From Candidatus Buchananbacteria bacterium CG10_big_fil_rev_8_21_14_0_10_33_19 (GTDB taxonomy: Bacteria; Patescibacteria; ABY1; 2-01-FULL-39-33): DNA of 64,000 nt. The DNA is taken from positions 73,685-137,684 of the forward strand of contig PEZY01000012.1 of assembly GCA_002773855.1 (NCBI GenBank), read 5' to 3'. Within the stretch, counting starts at the first letter, position 1. Each line of letters starts with the position of its first letter. The notes under the pieces are model-generated. The model worked only from the letters and a program-made list of their open reading frames with translations. It ran no database searches and was not told the DNA's origin. Positions 40,775-49,640 of the stretch are shown one piece after another. Position numbers and translations under genes: made by a program.

Positions 40775-41362
40775 ATGGTTTTTGATAAAAATTACTCAAA
40801 TAAAACCGATGAAGAACTGGTTATTCTATCTTTAGAAAATCAGAATATTTTTGCTTATTTGATAAATCGATACCAAAAGAAAATAGCACGTTATATTAAG
40901 CGTATTTCTGGCCTGTCTGACGATGACATCGAAGATGTGCTTCAGGATGTTTTTATTAAAACTTATAGAAATTTAAACGCTTTTGATTCAAATTTGAAGT
41001 TTTCTTCTTGGCTATATCGCATCGCCCATAATCAGGTTATTAGTAATTTTCGAAAATCTAAATCCAGACCACAATCTATTATTCTAGATAGTGATAATGA
41101 TTTTTTAGAAAATATTGCTTCAGAGTTTAATTTAGAAAAAGAAATTGATATTATTGAAAATCAAGAAATTATTATGGAGATTATAGGTAGTTTAGATTAT
41201 AAATATAAAGAAGTAATTGAATTAAGGTTTTTAGAAGAAAAAGAATATAGTGAAATATCAGATATTTTAAAAAAACCCAATGGGACAGTAGCGGCATTAA
41301 TTAGTCGAGCTAAAAAACAGATTAGAAAAGAATTAGAGAGAAAAAATATTAATTTACAATAG
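40775..41362 (+). CDS. ECF-type RNA polymerase sigma factor
   Basis: A 195-residue alternative sigma factor with regions 2 and 4 only. Region 2: AYLINRYQKKIARYIKRISG, DDIEDVLQDVFIKTYRNL and FSSWLYRIAHNQVISNFRK. Region 4: LDYKYKEVIELRFLEEKEYSEIS with the helix-turn-helix KPNGTVAALISRAKKQIRK. The next gene begins one base after its stop and encodes a membrane protein likely to be its anti-sigma partner. It may control the small envelope genes around it. Confidence 0.92.
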   Translation: MVFDKNYSNKTDEELVILSLENQNIFAYLINRYQKKIARYIKRISGLSDDDIEDVLQDVFIKTYRNLNAFDSNLKFSSWLYRIAHNQVISNFRKSKSRPQSIILDSDNDFLENIASEFNLEKEIDIIENQEIIMEIIGSLDYKYKEVIELRFLEEKEYSEISDILKKPNGTVAALISRAKKQIRKELERKNINLQ

Positions 41363-41363
41363 T

Positions 41364-42086
41364 ATGAATAATTTCACTGAAAAGGTTCTGGAGGTGATTA
41401 AACACGAAAAACCAGAATCAAAATGGAAATTTAAGTTAAAGAATTACGCTATCTGGCTGGCTGGTTCATTGTTTATTTTATTTGGCAGTTTGTCGACAGC
41501 GGTGGTTATTTATATGATTGCCAATAATGATTGGGCAGTTAGTAGTCAAATCGCCACAAATAAGTGGCAATTTATTTTGTTAGCTGTACCAATTTATTGG
41601 GTAGCCACAATTATTATTTTACTTTTAGTGGCTTATTATAATTTTCGTCATACTAGTGTCGGTTATCGTTACAAGATATTAACTATTATTATGTCTAGTA
41701 TTGTAGCTAGTATAATATTTGGTGGTTTATTTTATTATCTTGGCCTAGGTCATATTATAGATAAAACATTTGCTGAAAGAATACCAATTTATGAAAGATT
41801 TGCTAGTCCCAGAAGAGCAATGTGGGTTAATCCGGACGATGGTAGGCTAGCTGGTAAAGTAATTTTTATTCGATCTTCAAATTTTGATTTAATTGATTTT
41901 TATAATAAACGTTGGCTAGTTGAACCAATAATGACAGATGAATTTTTACAAGAAGGTCAAATTATTAAAATTATTGGTCAAAAAATTGATGATGATAGAT
42001 TCAGGGCCGAAAGAATATTACCATTTGATATTCGTGGTCAATTTCCAGGTCTCTTTGGTTCCATGGGTATGCATCGGTCATTTTAA
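41364..42086 (+). CDS. probable membrane anti-sigma partner of the ECF factor
   Basis: A 240-residue protein. Residues 1-25 are a short charged cytosolic helix (EKVLEVIKHEKPESKWKFK). Transmembrane helices follow near 28-52, 70-92 and 103-128, then an extracytoplasmic domain (about 140-240) with OB-like strands (DDGRLAGKVIFIRSSNFDLI). Coupling to the sigma gene (a one-base gap) is the main reason for the anti-sigma call. No zinc anti-sigma motif is visible, so this is an inference from context. Confidence 0.55.
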   Translation: MNNFTEKVLEVIKHEKPESKWKFKLKNYAIWLAGSLFILFGSLSTAVVIYMIANNDWAVSSQIATNKWQFILLAVPIYWVATIIILLLVAYYNFRHTSVGYRYKILTIIMSSIVASIIFGGLFYYLGLGHIIDKTFAERIPIYERFASPRRAMWVNPDDGRLAGKVIFIRSSNFDLIDFYNKRWLVEPIMTDEFLQEGQIIKIIGQKIDDDRFRAERILPFDIRGQFPGLFGSMGMHRSF

Positions 42087-42165
42087 ATATTTGCAATAAA
42101 AATTACCGTAGGGCGTAGTAATAAGTAAGGGAGCCCCTAGATAATAAATAACTTTAAAAAACAAT

Positions 42166-42612
42166 ATGGATTATAAAAAACTTGGAGCTGGGTTGGCAGT
42201 ATTTGCAGTAGTAGCTCTGGCCGGTAATATGCTAGTCAATGCGGCTGGACCAGAAAATAGTGGTGCTACTAGAAACTTCGGTAATGGTAGTGGTAACAAG
42301 GGAAATAATGAACAACATCGTTTGGATGTAGACACAGCTATAGAGAGTGGTGATTATCAAACTTTTAAATCATTGGTTGGCGATAATGGTCCAATGTTTA
42401 AAGCGATAACCGAAGAAAATTTCAATCAATTTGTGGAAATGCATAATTTAATGAAATCAGGTGACCTAGATGGCGCTAAAGTAATTAGTCAGGAACTGGG
42501 CTTAGGCGTTGGCCGTGGTATGTTTGGCGAGAGAGGCATGCATAACGGCAATGGACCAGGTTTCGTGGATAGTAATGGCGATGGTTTATGCGATAATCTA
42601 GATCAAAAATAA
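42166..42612 (+). CDS. small secreted protein with EF-hand-like end
   Basis: 148 residues. A signal peptide or anchor at 1-26 (GAGLAVFAVVALAGNMLVNA) is followed by a Gly/Asn-rich linker, a helical middle (DTAIESGDYQTFKSLVGDN ... MHNLMKSGDLDGAKVI) and an Asp-rich loop DSNGDGLCDNLDQK at the C-terminus, as in calcium-binding repeats. It is a plausible target or sensor gene of the ECF system. Function unknown. Confidence 0.6.
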   Translation: MDYKKLGAGLAVFAVVALAGNMLVNAAGPENSGATRNFGNGSGNKGNNEQHRLDVDTAIESGDYQTFKSLVGDNGPMFKAITEENFNQFVEMHNLMKSGDLDGAKVISQELGLGVGRGMFGERGMHNGNGPGFVDSNGDGLCDNLDQK

Positions 42613-42624
42613 AATTAGTAACGC

Positions 42625-42652
42625 AAAAAACAGCTAAGTGGCTGTTTTTTGT
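42625..42652 (+). terminator. terminator of the ECF gene group
   Basis: A 10-bp stem AAAAAACAGC/GCTGTTTTTT (42625-42634 with 42641-42650), 6-base loop. Confidence 0.88.
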
Positions 42653-42730
42653 TTTCTGTTTGTAGCTTGACATATTAAATTTGATGTTAATCTGTCAAAA
42701 GTCTTAAAAATGATAAATTTGCGTTTTCCC

Positions 42731-42759
42731 TTGTTTTTCCTATTATATTGGTATATAAT
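42731..42759 (+). promoter_or_regulatory. promoter of the HU gene
   Basis: -35 TTGTTT (42731-42736), 17-base spacer, perfect -10 TATAAT (42754-42759). Confidence 0.65.
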
Positions 42760-42811
42760 CTAAACATGTGGAAAACTAATTCCATAATTATTAACTAACT
42801 AATAGAGTACT

Positions 42812-43093
42812 ATGGCTAAGATGACCAAATCTCAAATATTGGCTACTTTGGCAGAAAAGACCAATATCAGTAAGAAAGACGTTACCATGTTAATGGATAC
42901 CCTTACTGAAATGGCTTATTCAGAAGTTAAGGGCAGTGGTGAGTTTACCATTCCAGGTATTGGAAAATTGGTAAAAGTTGACAGAAAAGCAAGAATGGGT
43001 CGAAACCCAGCTACTGGTGAAGAAATTAAAATTCCTGCTAAAACTGTTGTTAAATTTAGAGTTGCTAAAGCAGCTAAAGACGCATTATTATAA
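42812..43093 (+). CDS. HU family DNA-binding protein
   Basis: Histone-like dimeric protein that bends DNA and compacts the nucleoid. The 93 residues carry the DNA-intercalating arm signature MGRNPATGEEIKIPA and the helical body (SKKDVTMLMDTLTEMAYSEV). A slightly extended N-terminus. A single gene with its own promoter and terminator. Confidence 0.95.
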   Translation: MAKMTKSQILATLAEKTNISKKDVTMLMDTLTEMAYSEVKGSGEFTIPGIGKLVKVDRKARMGRNPATGEEIKIPAKTVVKFRVAKAAKDALL

Positions 43094-43115
43094 TTCGTCA
43101 TTAGTTAACTCAAAG

Positions 43116-43146
43116 ATCCTCCAAAGTTTATTTGGAGGATTTTTTG
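43116..43146 (+). terminator. terminator of the HU gene
   Basis: A perfect 10-bp stem (43116-43125 with 43131-43140), GTTTA loop, then a T run. Confidence 0.92.
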
Positions 43147-43183
43147 TGTTATAATATATTAGTAAATATAAAACTAAATTCTC

Positions 43184-44533
43184 ATGCCGATTAAAAAAAT
43201 AAAAAACATGCCAAATAAGGCATGGGTGGTTACTGTAGATATGGGCTATGGTCATCAAAGAGCTGCTCACCCATTAAGCGATATAGCTGAAGATGGCATT
43301 ATTACGGCTAATAATTATAAAGGTATCCCAAAAAAAGATAAAGACATTTGGGTTAATAGTAAGGGCATTTATGAATTTATTTCTCGGTTTAAAAAAGTAC
43401 CATTTTTAGGAGATAAGATTTTTGAAATTTACGATAAATTTCAGGCTATTCCAAAATTTTATCCTAAACGAGATTTATCAAAACCTAATATTCAATTAAA
43501 ACAGATATACCGTTTGTTTGAAGAGTCTTGTTGGGGACAAGATTTAATTACTAGATTATCTGAAAAACCTTTACCACTAGTGACAACTTTTTTTGTGACG
43601 GCTTTTATGGCTGAACATTATGGCTATCCAGGGGAGATTTATTGTGTGGCCACTGACACTGATGTCAGTCGAACTTGGGTGCCACTAGACCCTAAAAATA
43701 GTCGAATTAATTATTTCGCGCCTAATCGACGGGTGGTGGATAGGTTAAAACTTTACGGCGTAAAAGAGGATAAAATATTTTTAACGGGTTTTCCATTGCC
43801 GACAGAGAATGTTGGTAAGAATTTAGAAATTGTTAAAAAAGATTTAGGACAACGCTTGATTAATCTAGATCCAGATAAATTTTATATTTCTCAATATGAA
43901 AAAACCCTGCGTCATCATTTAGGCGCTAAACTAATTAAAAAATCGGTTAGACCGCTGACTATTACTTTTGCCGTTGGTGGAGCTGGCGCTCAAAGAGAAT
44001 TAGGGGCGACAATTATGAAAAGTTTAAAAAAGAAAATTATCAGTGGCGAAATTATTCTTAATTTAGTGGCCGGCACTCATTTAGTGGTAAATCAATATTT
44101 TAAGGATCAAGTGAAGGAATTAGAGTTGAGTTTATACTTAAATAAAGGAGTTAATGTTTTATTTGATCGAAATAAATATAAATTCTTTAGTCGCTTTAAT
44201 AAAATTTTAAGAAAAACTGATATTTTGTGGACTAAACCTAGTGAGCTATCTTTTTACTGTGCTTTAGGTATTCCTATTATTACAGCTCCGCCGATTGGTT
44301 CTCAAGAAGTTTTTAATCAGAGATGGTTAAGAACAATTGGTGGTGGTATTAAAGAAGAAGAACCACAATATGTTAATGAATGGTTATCTGATTGGCTGGA
44401 GTCTGGTTGGTTGGCAGAGGCCGCTATGCAAGGGTTCTTGGAAGCACCAAAATTTGGCACTCATAATATAGAGAAGATTATTTTCCATCAATATGATAAG
44501 ACTAAAAAAGTAGAAACTGTATTGCAGTATTAA
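43184..44533 (+). CDS. MurG/MGDG synthase-like GT-B glycosyltransferase
   Basis: A 449-residue protein with a GT-B fold pattern. The N-terminal strand and loop VVTVDMGYGHQRAAHPL (15-31) resembles the GGGHxxAA loop of MGDG synthase and MurG. A middle domain follows with YCVATDTDVSRTWVPLD and the linker NRRVVDRLKLYGVKEDKIFLTGFPLP, then a C-terminal nucleotide-sugar domain with TFAVGGAGAQRE and the end SELSFYCALGIPIITAPPIGSQE. It probably glycosylates a lipid or surface polymer. An ATG at 43208 is an alternative start. It stands alone with its own terminator. Confidence 0.7.
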   Translation: MPIKKIKNMPNKAWVVTVDMGYGHQRAAHPLSDIAEDGIITANNYKGIPKKDKDIWVNSKGIYEFISRFKKVPFLGDKIFEIYDKFQAIPKFYPKRDLSKPNIQLKQIYRLFEESCWGQDLITRLSEKPLPLVTTFFVTAFMAEHYGYPGEIYCVATDTDVSRTWVPLDPKNSRINYFAPNRRVVDRLKLYGVKEDKIFLTGFPLPTENVGKNLEIVKKDLGQRLINLDPDKFYISQYEKTLRHHLGAKLIKKSVRPLTITFAVGGAGAQRELGATIMKSLKKKIISGEIILNLVAGTHLVVNQYFKDQVKELELSLYLNKGVNVLFDRNKYKFFSRFNKILRKTDILWTKPSELSFYCALGIPIITAPPIGSQEVFNQRWLRTIGGGIKEEEPQYVNEWLSDWLESGWLAEAAMQGFLEAPKFGTHNIEKIIFHQYDKTKKVETVLQY

Positions 44534-44550
44534 ATTGGTAATTTATTGAA

Positions 44551-44582
44551 AATAGCCCGCCAAAAGTGGGCTATTTATTTTA
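44551..44582 (+). terminator. terminator of the glycosyltransferase gene
   Basis: An 8-bp stem AATAGCCC/GGGCTATT (44551-44558 with 44568-44575), then a T-rich tail. Confidence 0.85.
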
Positions 44583-44602
44583 ATTTAATATTTTCATATT
44601 AC

Positions 44603-44630
44603 TTGACATCTAAGATATTTATAGTATAAT
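44603..44630 (+). promoter_or_regulatory. promoter of the SUF operon
   Basis: Consensus -35 TTGACA (44603-44608) and -10 TATAAT (44625-44630) with a 16-base spacer, upstream of the Rrf2 gene. AT-rich partial symmetry around ATACTAGTAAATAAGTAGGATAT (44635-44657) could be an operator for that regulator, but this is not established. Confidence 0.85.
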
Positions 44631-44658
44631 TAAAATACTAGTAAATAAGTAGGATATT

Positions 44659-45084
44659 ATGTCATTTTTTGGTACAATATCCTCTAAAAAGCATAATAGT
44701 TTGAGATTAATTATTCAATTAGCTCAGAGTTATACCGACAAAAAACCAGTTTCTTTGTCGGAAATTAGTTCAGAAGAGGGTATTTCTATTAAATATTTAG
44801 AACAATTAATCATGCCCTTTAAAAGGGCTGATATTATTAAAAGTCAACGCGGTCGTAGCGGTGGCTATATTATGATTAAGGATCCTAAAAAAATATCGCT
44901 CAAGGAAATAATTTGGCTGATAAATGATAGTCCAAGTTTAGCAATTTGCTTAGATAAGGATTACGACAAATCGTGCAATTATGATCATAATTGCATCTCC
45001 AAAAATATTTGGGGAAAAATTCAAAAATCAATGGAAGGCTTTTTGGATAAAATATATTTATCTGAAATATTGGAAAATAAATAA
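44659..45084 (+). CDS. Rrf2 family regulator, IscR-like Fe-S sensor
   Basis: A 141-residue winged-helix regulator. The helix-turn-helix lies at 30-58 (VSLSEISSEEGISIKYLEQL) and the wing at 62-75 (RGRSGGYIM). Three cysteines, Cys97, Cys106 and Cys112, occupy the position of the 2Fe-2S ligands of IscR, with longer spacing than in E. coli. It is first in the SUF operon, so autoregulation and control of sufCBDSU by Fe-S status is the natural reading. Confidence 0.9.
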   Translation: MSFFGTISSKKHNSLRLIIQLAQSYTDKKPVSLSEISSEEGISIKYLEQLIMPFKRADIIKSQRGRSGGYIMIKDPKKISLKEIIWLINDSPSLAICLDKDYDKSCNYDHNCISKNIWGKIQKSMEGFLDKIYLSEILENK

Positions 45085-45090
45085 TTTAAG

Positions 45091-45156
45091 TAAGTGGCTG
45101 GTAATAAGTAGAAATTTTAAAAAATAATTCTACAATCTACAACCTATAACCTAATA
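45091..45156 (+). repeat. imperfect hairpin between the Rrf2 gene and sufC (GTAG/CTAC family)
   Basis: Left arm AAGTGGCTGGTAATAAGTAG, right arm CTACAATCTACAACCTATAACC, with an inner AGAAATTTT/AAATAATTCT pairing. It ends 6 bases before the sufC ATG. It has the same build as the hairpins in the ribosomal operon, 28 kb away. Confidence 0.75.
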
Positions 45157-45161
45157 AAAGT

Positions 45162-45908
45162 ATGGCTAAAACAGTATCTAATGAAATGTCAGTTGAAAAT
45201 CTTTTCGCCAGTATTGGCGACAAGCAAATTTTAAAAGGCATTGATCTAAAAATTAAACCGGGTAAAATAATTGCTTTGATGGGACCAAATGGTTCTGGTA
45301 AATCCACTTTATCCCAGATAATTACCGGTCACCCCAATTATCAGGTTGATAAGGGTAAAGTGGTGTGGCAAGGAAAAAATATTTTAAAACTTGATCCAGA
45401 TGTTCGGGCTAAAATGGGCTTATTTTTATCTTTCCAGTATCCTAACGAATTGCCTGGGGTCAATATGTATGATTTCCTTTCAACTTGTTTTCAAAGTATT
45501 TATGGTGACAAAAAACATAAAAAAGATTTTGATAAAATATTAAATGAATCGCTAAAGTCATTAAAATTATCTAGTAATTTTTTAGATCGCTCAGTTAATG
45601 AAGGTTTCTCTGGTGGTGAAAAGAAAAAATCTGAAATATTACAGATGAAAGTTTTGGCTCCTAAAATTGCGATTTTAGATGAAACTGATTCTGGTTTGGA
45701 TATTGATGCACTAAAATTAATTGCTAAAAATATTTCTGATTTAAAATCACCAAAGATTGGCTTTTTAGTGATTACTCATTATAAACGTTTACTTAAATAT
45801 ATTAAGCCTGATGAAGTGCATATTATGTTAGATGGTAAAATTGTTAAATCTGGTAAATATGATCTAGTTGATAAACTAGAAAAACAAGGTTACGGTTGGC
45901 TTAAATAA
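45162..45908 (+). CDS. sufC: Fe-S assembly ATPase SufC
   Basis: Soluble ABC-type ATPase that drives the SufB-SufC-SufD scaffold. The 248 residues have Walker A GPNGSGKST (41-49), Q-loop FQYPNELPGV, signature FSGGEKKKSEI (149-159) and Walker B ILDETDSGLD (171-180). Order sufC-sufB-sufD-sufS-sufU is the common SUF layout of Gram-positive bacteria. Confidence 0.97.
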   Translation: MAKTVSNEMSVENLFASIGDKQILKGIDLKIKPGKIIALMGPNGSGKSTLSQIITGHPNYQVDKGKVVWQGKNILKLDPDVRAKMGLFLSFQYPNELPGVNMYDFLSTCFQSIYGDKKHKKDFDKILNESLKSLKLSSNFLDRSVNEGFSGGEKKKSEILQMKVLAPKIAILDETDSGLDIDALKLIAKNISDLKSPKIGFLVITHYKRLLKYIKPDEVHIMLDGKIVKSGKYDLVDKLEKQGYGWLK

Positions 45909-45923
45909 TAAACCTTTTTATCT

Positions 45924-47318
45924 ATGACTCAAAATATTAAAATAGATCATAAAAAATACGATTTTAGAGATGATATTGATTATATTTTTAAGGCCGAAAA
46001 AGGTTTATCTCAAAAACTCTTAAAAGAAATATCTGACAAGAAGGATGAGCCAAAATGGATGTTGGACTATCGGACTAAAGCTTTAAAATCTTTTGTAGAA
46101 AAGCCGTTGCCTGCTTGGGGTGCTGATTTAACTAAGATAGATTTTACCAATATTAGTTATTATCTTAAACCTAGTGAAAAAAGTTCGACGAAGTGGAAAG
46201 ATGTACCCAAAAAAATTAAAAAAACTTTTGATCGCTTAGGCATCCCTCAAGCGGAGCGAAAATTTTTAGCTGGTGTGGGAGCTCAATATGAATCAGAAGT
46301 TATTTATCATAGTCTAAAAAAGCAGTGGACTGATTTGGGTGTAGTTTTTTGTGATATGTCCGAGGCGCCAAAACTTTACCCAGATTTGGTTAAAAAATAT
46401 TTTGGTAGTGCTATTTCTTATAATGATAATAAATTTTCGGCACTAAATAGTGCTATGTGGTCTGGCGGGTCTTTTATTTATGTGCCAAAAGGCGTGACTG
46501 TGGATATGCCACTGCAAGCCTATTTTAGAATTAATGCACCATCAATGGGCCAGTTTGAAAGAACTTTAATTATTGTCGATGAAGATGCTTCCATGCATTA
46601 TATCGAAGGTTGCACCGCTCCCGTTTATTCCAAGGATTCGCTACATGCGGCAGTAGTTGAGGTGATTGCTTTGCCAAGATCAAAAGTACGTTATACTACT
46701 ATTCAAAATTGGTCGTCCAATGTTTATAATTTGGTGACCAAACGAGCCGTCGCTTATGAAGGGGCGTTGGTAGAATGGGTAGATGGTAATTTAGGCTCAA
46801 AGACGACTATGAAATACCCATCAGTGGTTTTGCGTGGTGAAGGTGCGAAGGCGGATATTTTATCGATTGCTTTTGCTGGTCGTAATCAACATCAGGATAC
46901 CGGTGCTAAAGTTATTCATTTGGCTAGTAACACCTCATCTAAAATTGTTTCCAAATCAATCTCCAAAGATGGTGGCTGTGCTTCTTATCGTGGTTTGGTA
47001 TCGGTGGCTAAAAACGCTAATAATTGTCAGATCAAAGTTAACTGTGATGCCTTGTTGTTGGATCAAAAATCTCGATCAGATACTTATCCAACTATGAATA
47101 TCGGTAATAAACATTCTGTTATTGAACATGAAGCTAGTGTATCAAAGGTGAGTGAAGATCAATTATTCTATTTAATGTCTCGTGGCCTGTCCAGAGAAGA
47201 AGCTGAAAGAATGATTGTGGCTGGCTTTTTGGAAGTATTTGCCAAGGAATTACCACTGGAATATGCGGTTGAATTAAATCGCCTGATTAAAATGGAGATG
47301 GAAGGCAGTGTTGGTTAA
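45924..47318 (+). CDS. sufB: Fe-S assembly scaffold SufB
   Basis: Core of the SufBCD complex on which clusters are built. The 464 residues contain SGGSFIYVPKGVTVDMPLQAYF, EGCTAPVYSKDSLHAAVVEV and the C-terminal HEASVSKVSEDQLFYLMSRGLS typical of the family. Cys are present in the ligand region (EGCTAP; GGCASYRG). Normal length. It lies 15 bases after sufC. Confidence 0.97.
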   Translation: MTQNIKIDHKKYDFRDDIDYIFKAEKGLSQKLLKEISDKKDEPKWMLDYRTKALKSFVEKPLPAWGADLTKIDFTNISYYLKPSEKSSTKWKDVPKKIKKTFDRLGIPQAERKFLAGVGAQYESEVIYHSLKKQWTDLGVVFCDMSEAPKLYPDLVKKYFGSAISYNDNKFSALNSAMWSGGSFIYVPKGVTVDMPLQAYFRINAPSMGQFERTLIIVDEDASMHYIEGCTAPVYSKDSLHAAVVEVIALPRSKVRYTTIQNWSSNVYNLVTKRAVAYEGALVEWVDGNLGSKTTMKYPSVVLRGEGAKADILSIAFAGRNQHQDTGAKVIHLASNTSSKIVSKSISKDGGCASYRGLVSVAKNANNCQIKVNCDALLLDQKSRSDTYPTMNIGNKHSVIEHEASVSKVSEDQLFYLMSRGLSREEAERMIVAGFLEVFAKELPLEYAVELNRLIKMEMEGSVG

Positions 47319-47333
47319 ATAAATATATTTACT

Positions 47334-48428
47334 ATGACAAATAAATTTAAAGACATCTTAAGTGAAATTACTGCCTTAGAAAAAGCTACGCCTTTTAATA
47401 AAGAAACTATTGGCTGGTCTTGGGCAGAATTAATTAATGCCAAAAATGACTTAAAGAGTATCAGGCTAGCGGATTTTATAGCCGGTCTTACTGATTATGA
47501 TTATTTAAAATACCAAGGCGTTGACATTAGGTTGGCTACCGACAACGATTATCAAAAAATTAATAAAGTTTTGGCTATAATTTATCCAATACTTAGTAAG
47601 ATTGAATTGATTCAATTACTAGCTTCCAAATCAGACATTGTGATCAATATACCAGATGGTTCTAAAATAGATATTTCATACCAAAATCCTATTTTTAATT
47701 TTTGGGGTAATGTTTATTTTTTGATTGGTAAGAATTCACAAGTGACAATTACCGATCAACATTTACCGGTTAAAGATTTTAGTTCAGGCTCGGTTTATTT
47801 AATATCTGGTGATAATTCGACAGTTGAATATTTATCAGTAGCTGGTAAAAATTCATATAATTTTAATTTACATTCTTATCCTGGAAAATTTTCTAAACAT
47901 AATGTTTATGCTATAGGCAAAATGACAGAAAAATATTATTATTATAATATGACTTCATACTTGAAGAATGATCATTCTGAAAATTATATTTTAGCTTCTT
48001 TGAATTTTTTAAATAATTCTAAGTCACTAATTAGATTGCATAATAATCACATTGGTAAAAAAACTACTGGTGATATTAAATTCAAAGGCATCGGTTGGGA
48101 CAAATCACAATCTAAAGTAGACGGGATGATTGAAATTGGTAAACGAGCTTATGACACAAATTCGTATTTAAAAGAAGATATTATTTTAGCTTCTGAAGAT
48201 AGCTATATTAAAGCTGAGCCTAATTTAGAAATTTTAAACAACGATGTCAAGGCTTCACATGGAGCGACTATTGGTTATATGGATCAAAACGCTTTATTTT
48301 ATTTAATGTCTAGAGGTTTGTCTAAGGTTAAAGCAGAAAAGTTAATCGCTGACGGCTTTTTAAAAAGTTTGTCTCTTAATGTTATTACTAAAAGTTTAAA
48401 AAATACTTTTGAAGATTATTGGTTATAA
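47334..48428 (+). CDS. sufD: Fe-S assembly protein SufD
   Basis: Paralogue of SufB that completes the scaffold. The 364 residues share the parallel beta-helix core and the end motif HGATIGYMDQNALFYLMSRGLS, parallel to that of SufB. The central part (about 80-240) is AT-rich and divergent, shorter than many SufD. Identity rests on the C-terminal motif and on position. Confidence 0.9.
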   Translation: MTNKFKDILSEITALEKATPFNKETIGWSWAELINAKNDLKSIRLADFIAGLTDYDYLKYQGVDIRLATDNDYQKINKVLAIIYPILSKIELIQLLASKSDIVINIPDGSKIDISYQNPIFNFWGNVYFLIGKNSQVTITDQHLPVKDFSSGSVYLISGDNSTVEYLSVAGKNSYNFNLHSYPGKFSKHNVYAIGKMTEKYYYYNMTSYLKNDHSENYILASLNFLNNSKSLIRLHNNHIGKKTTGDIKFKGIGWDKSQSKVDGMIEIGKRAYDTNSYLKEDIILASEDSYIKAEPNLEILNNDVKASHGATIGYMDQNALFYLMSRGLSKVKAEKLIADGFLKSLSLNVITKSLKNTFEDYWL

Positions 48429-48431
48429 ATT

Positions 48432-49640
48432 ATGAAAAATTTAGTGAGCAAAAACAATTTCCCGATTTTTTCGGGTCGTTATAAAAAAATGGTTTATTTA
48501 GATAGTGCGGCCACTAGTCAAAAACCCCAAGTAGTGATTAAAGCGGAAACTGATTGGTACACTAAATATAATGCCAATATTCATCGGGGGGCTTATAAAT
48601 TAGCCGAAGAAGCGACCGAATTATTTGAAACCACACGTCAAAGAGTGGCTAGTTTTATTGGTGCTAAAAATTATAAATCCATTGTTTTTACTAAAGGCAC
48701 CACTGAAGGTATAAATTTAGTAGTCTCAGCTTTTGCTCGTCATAATTTAAAATCTGGTGATACTATTTTGTTAACAGAAATGGAGCACCATGCCAATATT
48801 GTACCTTGGCAACTCTTAGCTCAAGAAATTGGTTTGAAAATTAAATATTGGCCAGTGACAATTACTGGCGAATTGGATATGGCTAATTTAGATGAATTAT
48901 TGACTGGGGTAAAATTTTTATCACTAGTGCATATTTCTAATGTTTTAGGAACTGTTAATCCGGTGGAAAAAATTATTACTCAAGTCAAGAAAAAAAATGT
49001 TTTTGTTTTGGTGGATGCGGCTCAAAGTGTTGGGCATTTGCCGGTTAATGTGTCTAAAATTAAGCCTGATTTTTTGGTTTTTTCCTCTCATAAAATGCTG
49101 GGACCAACTGGGTTGGGAGTTTTGTATGTTAACCCAGAACTATTTGCTGATATGCGACCCTATCAGGCGGGTGGGGAAATGATTGCTGAAGTGGGTTTTG
49201 AATTTACCACTTTTAAAAAAATGCCTTGGTTACTGGAGGCCGGCACTCAACCCCTAGCTCAGGTCTATGCTTTGGGAGCGACAATTGATTATATTAATAC
49301 ATTAGGCCTAAAAAATATTTATTTACATTCTAAGTCTTTGACTGCTTATGCCTATGAAGAGCTATCAAAAATTAATGGTTTAAAAATTTATGGTCCCAAT
49401 GCTAATAAGCGCTTAGGTTTGATTAGCTTTTCTATAGGTAAATTACATGCTCATGATTTGGCGACATTACTAGATCGTCAAAATATTTTTATTCGGGCTG
49501 GTCATCATTGTGCGATGCCACTGCACACCAAATTAAAAGTAGCGGCGACAGCTAGAATTAGTTTTGGTGTTTATAACACTAAAGCGGATATTGATAGTGT
49601 AGTATCTGCCCTTAAATCTATCTTAAAGACATGGAATTAA
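48432..49640 (+). CDS. sufS: cysteine desulfurase SufS
   Basis: PLP enzyme that takes sulfur from cysteine. 402 residues with the PLP-binding Lys221 in FSSHKMLGPTG and the catalytic Cys360 in RAGHHCAMPLHTK, the group II layout. It passes persulfide sulfur to SufU, whose gene overlaps its end by ten bases. Confidence 0.96.
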   Translation: MKNLVSKNNFPIFSGRYKKMVYLDSAATSQKPQVVIKAETDWYTKYNANIHRGAYKLAEEATELFETTRQRVASFIGAKNYKSIVFTKGTTEGINLVVSAFARHNLKSGDTILLTEMEHHANIVPWQLLAQEIGLKIKYWPVTITGELDMANLDELLTGVKFLSLVHISNVLGTVNPVEKIITQVKKKNVFVLVDAAQSVGHLPVNVSKIKPDFLVFSSHKMLGPTGLGVLYVNPELFADMRPYQAGGEMIAEVGFEFTTFKKMPWLLEAGTQPLAQVYALGATIDYINTLGLKNIYLHSKSLTAYAYEELSKINGLKIYGPNANKRLGLISFSIGKLHAHDLATLLDRQNIFIRAGHHCAMPLHTKLKVAATARISFGVYNTKADIDSVVSALKSILKTWN

